DNA of 55,783 nt from contig JAFDVY010000009.1 of NCBI GenBank assembly GCA_018268785.1, positions 1-55,783 of the forward strand, in the 5' to 3' direction. Made by a program: the position numbers and the translations under genes. The notes beneath the pieces were generated by a model. It did no database searches. It was not told where the DNA came from and was given only the letters and a program-made list of their open reading frames with translations. The stretch is from Acidobacteriota bacterium. GTDB lineage: Bacteria > Acidobacteriota > Terriglobia > Acidiferrales > UBA7541. The number at the start of each line of letters is the position of its first letter. The first letter of the stretch is position 1. This document shows, piece after piece, positions 51,982 to 55,783 of the stretch.

Positions 51982-53334
51982 TCAATTGGGAGCGGAACCC
52001 TGCTTAAGCACCGTGACGAACTGGCGCATCTCGCGGCGCTCTTTCTCGAGCGCTGCTTCTTCCGATTTCCGCAAGCGGGTGTACGTCTTCATCTCTTCGT
52101 CCGCTTTCGCCGTTTCTCCCACGCGGCGATGCGCCAGGCTCAATTGATAATGTGCCGCGCCAAGCTCGGGACTCACCACTACAGCTTTCTGAAATTCCGC
52201 AAGCGCCGCCTCTTTTTGGCCTCGCGCGTTATACATCATCCCCAATTCCAGGTAAACCTCTCCGTAATTCTGGTCCGCCGCGATTGCCCGCTGAAAGTAT
52301 TTTTCGGCTTGATCGAAATCGTCTTCGCGCTGCGTTTTCCGCGCTTTTTTCAGCAAAACGAGGCCGTAGTAAAAATTCGCTTGTGAATTTTTAGGCTGCT
52401 CGTTTGCGAAGCGCGCCAGCCTTTCTTCGCTGCACAGTGTAATGCCACTCGCTGCTTGCTCCATCTTTCCCAGAAAAAGATACGGCTCGGCATCCGCCGG
52501 ATTCAAATCAGAAGCGTGGCAGATCTGCTCGGCGGCTTCCGTGTACTGGCCGTTGGCATAATACGCGGCTCCAAGCGCGGCAATCATTCGCTCCGATTTT
52601 GGATGCAACTCCGACCCTTTGCGCAAAACTTCGGCGGCGGCAATTCCCGCGCGATGAAGCAAAAGTTCCGAGCCCCACGCGAAATAGTTTTCCTCGCTTG
52701 CGTCCAGTTTCACTGCGGCTTCGTATTCCTTGACCGCGCCGACGGGATCGCCTGCTTTTTCTTTCTCGTCTCCGAGCAACCGGTGAGCATCTCCGGCACC
52801 TCCTGGGTGCGCGGGAGCCGTCGCGGGTCTTAAAGCGGCGGTTTCCTTCGAGAGCGCTTCGCTGGTTCTTACATTCGCGTCGGAGCCATGCAGGCCGACA
52901 TTGCTCCAGTCAGTCACGCCGGCAACGGTAAAGTTCGGAGAATCCGAAAATTCGATCGCGCCCGCTGCGGGGATTTTTTCCAGAATGATGTCCACAAGCT
53001 TTTTGCCTGGATCCAATTGAATCTTTTCGAGGAGTCGAGTCCGATAGCCTTCTTTTTCAACGCGTACCTTGTAGATACCGGCAGTTTTCACATGCAGGAC
53101 AAACGCACCGTTCGCCGCGGTTCTTGTTTCTTGAACAAGAGAATTGGACCCATTTTCAAGTTTTACGGAGACTCCAGCCACAGGTTCGCCAGCAGCGTTG
53201 CAGACCTTCCCTTCCACAATTACTTCTAGTTTTGGAGCTTGCGCCGAGCCAATCCGCACGCTGGATTGCACAGCCAAATAGAAAGCGACGGCAAGCAAAA
53301 TAGACTTTACCGGAATGGAATGCCGAAGTTTCAT
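51982..53334 (-). CDS. Secreted TPR protein with N-terminal carboxypeptidase-regulatory-like domain
   Basis: 450 residues from the ATG at 53334; a GTG at 53352 is an alternative. A signal peptide ends near 'VRIGSAQAPK'. An Ig-like carboxypeptidase-regulatory domain follows ('VEGKVCNAAGEPVAGVSVKL', 'GIYKVRVEKEGYRTRL'), then at least five TPRs ('SERMIAALGAAYYANGQYTE', 'YGEVYLELGMMYNARGQKEA') and a charged C-terminal helix 'EEAALEKERREMRQFV'. The motif 'NYFAWGSELLLHR' and that helix recur in the TPR protein at 30185. It is the first gene of the GH97/transporter operon. The likely role is an envelope scaffold for polysaccharide processing; that is inference. Confidence 0.87.
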   Translation of the reverse strand: MKLRHSIPVKSILLAVAFYLAVQSSVRIGSAQAPKLEVIVEGKVCNAAGEPVAGVSVKLENGSNSLVQETRTAANGAFVLHVKTAGIYKVRVEKEGYRTRLLEKIQLDPGKKLVDIILEKIPAAGAIEFSDSPNFTVAGVTDWSNVGLHGSDANVRTSEALSKETAALRPATAPAHPGGAGDAHRLLGDEKEKAGDPVGAVKEYEAAVKLDASEENYFAWGSELLLHRAGIAAAEVLRKGSELHPKSERMIAALGAAYYANGQYTEAAEQICHASDLNPADAEPYLFLGKMEQAASGITLCSEERLARFANEQPKNSQANFYYGLVLLKKARKTQREDDFDQAEKYFQRAIAADQNYGEVYLELGMMYNARGQKEAALAEFQKAVVVSPELGAAHYQLSLAHRRVGETAKADEEMKTYTRLRKSEEAALEKERREMRQFVTVLKQGSAPN

Positions 53335-53509
53335 GGATTCTGGCAAGTTCACCGGGAACCTGAACTTTACATTGAGGAATCAGCTTAGCGTGAGGTGTCT
53401 GCTACCGCAAAGGGTGAGAAAGAAAAGAACTTTGGCTCGCCTAAGTGGACGATCTTAGAACTCTTCTTGGCGAACTTGTGGCAAGCCTGCCAAATCGCAG
53501 CTAAGGCGT

Positions 53510-53935
53510 TCAGCGAATATCGAGGCCTGTAGCTTTTGCCAGTTTCCTCTGGCGGTCGTCAAAGCTCCAGAATCGCTTTACATTAAGTTCGAGAGCACAG
53601 GCAACGTGCAGGCTGTCGAGCGTGCGGAGGCCGAATTTTGGTCCGTACCGTCGACCAAGATCGGCACATACCTCTAAGGCAGTTTCTGGAACAGAGATCG
53701 TTTGCCAGATTCGTGCAGTGCAGTCATCGTCGAAGTCACGATGGAGCCGATCTGCTTCGGCCGTGGTCATCTGTCGGCGAAACACATGCTGCGCAATAGC
53801 ATGCGTCCATTCGGCAGTGTGAAGCGAAGTAACCGGCGGTCGTTCGCCGCCGCGCAACATTTGGTCGGCTGCAACCGAGTGAGCGTCTTTCACATAGAGC
53901 GAGACGAAAAAACTGGTATCGGCGTAAATCGTCAA
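53510..53935 (-). CDS. vapC: PIN-domain toxin (VapC-like)
   Basis: 141 residues from a TTG that overlaps the antitoxin stop (TTGA, 53932-53935). PIN-domain acidic residues are visible: D6 in 'MTIYADTSFF', the glutamate in 'HTAEWTHAIAQ', and the aspartates of 'RTLDSLHVACAL' and 'FWSFDDRQRKLAKATG'. VapC toxins are magnesium-dependent ribonucleases that cut tRNA or rRNA to stop growth when the antitoxin is lost. All expected catalytic positions appear intact. It lies beside a tRNA gene and an integrase remnant, a setting where such modules often arrive by transfer. Confidence 0.87.
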   Translation of the reverse strand: MTIYADTSFFVSLYVKDAHSVAADQMLRGGERPPVTSLHTAEWTHAIAQHVFRRQMTTAEADRLHRDFDDDCTARIWQTISVPETALEVCADLGRRYGPKFGLRTLDSLHVACALELNVKRFWSFDDRQRKLAKATGLDIR

Positions 53936-54168
53936 TAGCGGCCACGCTCTTCGATCAAAAGATCGGCGCCAAGTAATACGCGGTCACCAAAAATGTTCTT
54001 TCGCCGCGCGGCGAAATCAGGCAGTTCTCCAGTCGCTTCCTGACTCGGAGCAGGTACGATGCGTGCGATTATCCTGTCCCTTTCTCGAAGTTCAACTGTC
54101 TTACCAGCGCGCAGCCAAGCCTTGAGCTTACGAGTATTACGGAGTTGACGCATGTTTACGTTCGGCAT
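53932..54168 (-). CDS. vapB: Antitoxin of the VapC-like toxin (Phd/VapB type)
   Basis: 78 residues from the ATG at 54168. 'MPNVNMRQLRNTRKLKAWL' and 'GKTVELRERDRIIARIVPAP' match the Phd/YefM-like N-terminal DNA-binding fold in which 'RQLR...G..V.V..R.' is typical. The C-terminus is charged and would wrap the toxin ('DFAARRKNIFGDRVL'). It should bind its own promoter and neutralise the PIN toxin. The upstream 80 bp before the tRNA probably holds the promoter; 'GTGACACAAGTTGTGTCAC' spans 54179-54197 (on the minus strand), a near-perfect dyad fit for autoregulation. Confidence 0.8.
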   Translation of the reverse strand: MPNVNMRQLRNTRKLKAWLRAGKTVELRERDRIIARIVPAPSQEATGELPDFAARRKNIFGDRVLLGADLLIEERGRY

Positions 54169-54178
54169 ACTGGGATTG

Positions 54179-54197
54179 TGACACAACTTGTGTCACA
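54179..54197. promoter_or_regulatory. Palindrome upstream of the antitoxin gene
   Basis: GTGACACAACTTGTGTCAC (plus strand) has arms GTGACACAA and TTGTGTCAC around one central C, an exact 9-bp dyad. It lies about 11 bp upstream of the antitoxin ATG and is the natural binding site for the antitoxin or the toxin-antitoxin complex. Confidence 0.7.
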
Positions 54198-54264
54198 TGT
54201 CTAGATACTAGGCGAGGTTCGCGCTTGGTTTTGGGTTTTCGGCCACTGGGCGTCGAAAAAAAGT

Positions 54265-54339
54265 TGGCTCCCCGAGCTAGATTCGAACTAGCAACCCTTC
54301 GGTTAACAGCCGAATGCTCTACCGTTGAGCTATCGGGGA
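54265..54339 (-). tRNA. tRNA-Asn (anticodon GTT), CCA encoded
   Basis: Read on the minus strand, the acceptor stem TCCCCGA pairs with TCGGGGA, followed by discriminator G and an encoded CCA. The D arm is AGCTCAACGGTAGAGC, the anticodon stem-loop is CGGCTGTTAACCG with anticodon GTT, and the T arm contains GTTCGAATC. It is 75 nt with the CCA. It lies between the toxin-antitoxin genes and an eroded integrase, consistent with use as an integration site. Confidence 0.97.
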
Positions 54340-54420
54340 ACAGGCAAGTTAGATTCTTATTTTACAACACGATGCACTAGCGTGCCACTCTCCCTTCTAC
54401 GAGTTGGGGCCAAATGGGGC

Positions 54421-54678
54421 CTAACTTCGATTTGGCAACACAAAGAGATAACCGGATCGTCTGCCCTGCAGATGCTTCTTGAGTTCCAACGCTAAGGGCG
54501 AATCAATGGGCACCGTACCGGTTCTATCCTCATCGTCCGTGCCGCTCTTCGAAGTATTTTCCTCTCCTTCGAAAACCGAGCGGCGAATGGTAATCGTCTG
54601 TTCATTTAAGTTCACATCAGTCTCAACTCTCAAGGCGAAAAGTTCTCCGGCCCTCGCCCCTGTGCGGCCCCAGTACAA
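54421..54678 (-). pseudogene. Tyrosine recombinase/integrase remnant
   Basis: An 85-codon open piece reads 'GRTGARAGELFALRVETDVN' then 'TITIRRSVFEGEENTSKSGT' and 'TGTVPIDSPLALELKKHLQG', matching the central catalytic region of phage-type tyrosine integrases ('TG.R.GEL.AL.W.DVD...R.VPI'). The first catalytic arginine appears to survive in 'GARAGEL'; the H-x-x-R and tyrosine box are missing. Further pieces lie in other frames: about 54690-54860 ('WFARLKP', then 'MATIVHRALFVLG') and about 54378-54425 ('LGPIWPQLVEGRVAR'-like tail). The gene has been broken by frameshifts and a deletion. It points to past integration at the adjacent tRNA-Asn. Confidence 0.72.
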
Positions 54679-55025
54679 ACAACGCGCGATGCACTATGGT
54701 TGCCATTTGTGTGACGCAGCGACGCCTCATGAGTGCGACAGTTCTCGATCCAAAGATATGTGCGGCAACAAGCGTGTGGCTTCAGGCGGGCAAACCATCC
54801 AGCGAAATCCCACGATCTCGCTTGAGCCTGCTCTGCTGGCAAAGTTGTTGTTTAGAGGGTAGGGGAGGTGTAGCATGCGACGAGAAAGTGAGCCAAATCG
54901 AAAATTCCGGTTAAGGAACAGCGCCTGTAGGAAGTTTGAGGCGCACTGCTCTAGCGTCAGATACGAGTCTGGAGATTCGAACCCCCTGAGCGACCAAAGT
55001 TTCAGTAGTCAGAAGAGGAGTCGTT

Positions 55026-55655
55026 ATGAAACGGAACGAAAACTCTGCAATCGCCGATTTCGAGTTTCGCTCTTCATCCTTGTGTGAAATTCACTTTGAA
55101 AGGGGATATGCAAAGCGTTTTAAGAAGACGATGCCGGCGGTCTTGATGATTCTGGTGCTGCTTGCAGCCCCCGCCTGCAAGGCCCAAGCCAAGCCCCAAA
55201 AATCTGGCAAGGCGGCGACTGGCGCTCCTACGGATGCAAAGACAACAAACACGGACGCGTACATTGCTCTGCTGCGCCGGGATGTCCGGCAGGAGAAAGC
55301 CGAAATCATGGGCGCAATGATGGTGCTCAACGCCCAGGACTCAGCGAAATTCTGGCCCATTTACAGCGAGTATGAGGGAGAACTGATCAAGCTGAACGAC
55401 ATGAGGCTTGCAAATATGAAAGAGTATGCGAGCAAATACACCGAAATGACAGACGAGGAAGCGGACCGCCTGGTACAGAAAGCGATGGAATATCAAAAGC
55501 AACGCGCGGAGCTTCTCGCGAAAACGTATGACAAGGTCAAACAAGCGCTAGGCGGTATTACGGCAGCGCGGTTCGCACAGGTCGAAACTCAATTGTTACT
55601 GCTCATCGACCTTCAAATTACTGCATCGCTACCTATTGTGGGTCAGGGTTCGTAG
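55026..55655 (+). CDS. Exported helical protein, unrecognised
   Basis: 209 residues from the ATG at 55026, which has an excellent AGAGGAG site; an ATG at 55131 would start right at the hydrophobic stretch but has no clear site. The segment 'KRFKKTMPAVLMILVLLAAP' with 'ACKAQAKP' is a signal peptide or lipoprotein signal preceded by a long N-region. The mature part is charged and mostly helical ('YIALLRRDVRQEKAEIMGAM', 'AKFWPIYSEYEGELIKLNDM', 'DEEADRLVQKAMEYQKQRAE'). This recalls small periplasmic helical proteins of the Spy/LTXXQ kind, but I cannot claim membership. The next gene starts 16 bp downstream, so they form an operon. Confidence 0.78.
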   Translation: MKRNENSAIADFEFRSSSLCEIHFERGYAKRFKKTMPAVLMILVLLAAPACKAQAKPQKSGKAATGAPTDAKTTNTDAYIALLRRDVRQEKAEIMGAMMVLNAQDSAKFWPIYSEYEGELIKLNDMRLANMKEYASKYTEMTDEEADRLVQKAMEYQKQRAELLAKTYDKVKQALGGITAARFAQVETQLLLLIDLQITASLPIVGQGS

Positions 55656-55671
55656 TAAGGAGGATACTCAG

Positions 55672-55783
55672 ATGCGAAATCAAATCATCTGCTCAGCGAC
55701 GCTGGTTGCCGCTGCCATTGCGACACATCCTTTGCATGTGTATGGGAATGGCACGGGGAACAGTGCCGAAATTTCACAGGCCA
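55672..55783 (+). CDS. Start of an exported protein (3' end outside window)
   Basis: An ATG with a strong AAGGAGG site begins a frame open to the window edge (37 codons). It starts with a signal peptide-like 'MRNQIICSATLVAAAIATHP' and continues 'LHVYGNGTGNSAEISQA'. The product cannot be identified from this fragment. It is presumably co-transcribed with the helical exported protein. Confidence 0.65.
   Translation, partial: MRNQIICSATLVAAAIATHPLHVYGNGTGNSAEISQA

Overview
The window looks like chromosomal DNA from an Acidobacteriota soil bacterium (class Terriglobia-like). This is inferred from the gene content: an Oar-type TonB-dependent receptor with an N-terminal carboxypeptidase-regulatory-like domain, several CRTAC1 (FG-GAP/ASPIC-UnbV) proteins, secreted TPR proteins, Tat-exported enzymes, many LacI regulators and glycoside hydrolases, and moderately high GC. 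No rRNA, CRISPR array, plasmid or intact phage genes are visible. There is one tRNA, Asn(GTT).

Layout. 1-3.3 kb: the end of an FtsX-type permease and an AttH/CrtC-like secreted protein. 3.3-4.3 kb: a SYLF lipid-binding protein behind a perfect 19-bp palindrome. 4.4-8.1 kb: a secreted GH3 beta-glycosidase divergent from a LacI regulator. 8.2-13.3 kb: a KdpDE-like two-component pair followed by a GlcD-GlcF fusion oxidoreductase. 13.3-14.8 kb: a MoaD/ThiS-like protein translationally coupled to a BNR-repeat protein. 14.9-17.7 kb: an APC permease and an MFS transporter. 17.8-27.6 kb: an arabinose/galactose block with a GH51 arabinofuranosidase, AraD epimerase, a fucose/arabinose-type isomerase, a GH2 beta-galactosidase-like enzyme, a second LacI regulator, galK and galT. 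27.6-35.5 kb (minus strand): a TonB receptor, a secreted TPR protein, a Tat-exported alkaline-phosphatase-superfamily protein and an unknown protein. 35.8-46.1 kb (plus strand): three CRTAC1 proteins and a large TPR protein, the first three genes joined by stop/start overlaps. 46.6-53.3 kb: a medium-chain dehydrogenase, an SDR, an ACS-family transporter, a GH97 alpha-glycosidase and a second TPR protein. 53.5-54.9 kb: a VapBC-like module, tRNA-Asn and an eroded tyrosine integrase. 55-55.8 kb: a secreted helical protein and the start of another exported protein.

How the genes may work together. The enzymes suit plant arabinogalactan or a related hemicellulose: GH51 releases L-arabinose, GH2 and GH97 release galactose, and GH3 trims beta-linked oligosaccharides. 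AraD and the isomerase would channel arabinose to the pentose phosphate pathway; GalK and GalT carry out Leloir galactose catabolism. A dyad of the type TGTAAACG-(A/C)TT(G/A)C(A) recurs in the intergenic regions before the GH3/LacI pair, GH51, GH2, galK and (twice) the TonB receptor/CRTAC1 divergent region. The 14-mer before GH51 is the exact reverse complement of the one before galK. This points to one LacI-type regulon tying the scattered genes into a polysaccharide-utilisation locus. The divergent TonB receptor / CRTAC1-TPR cluster is the best candidate for an under-described system: it has the parts of an outer-membrane uptake machine but no SusD homologue.
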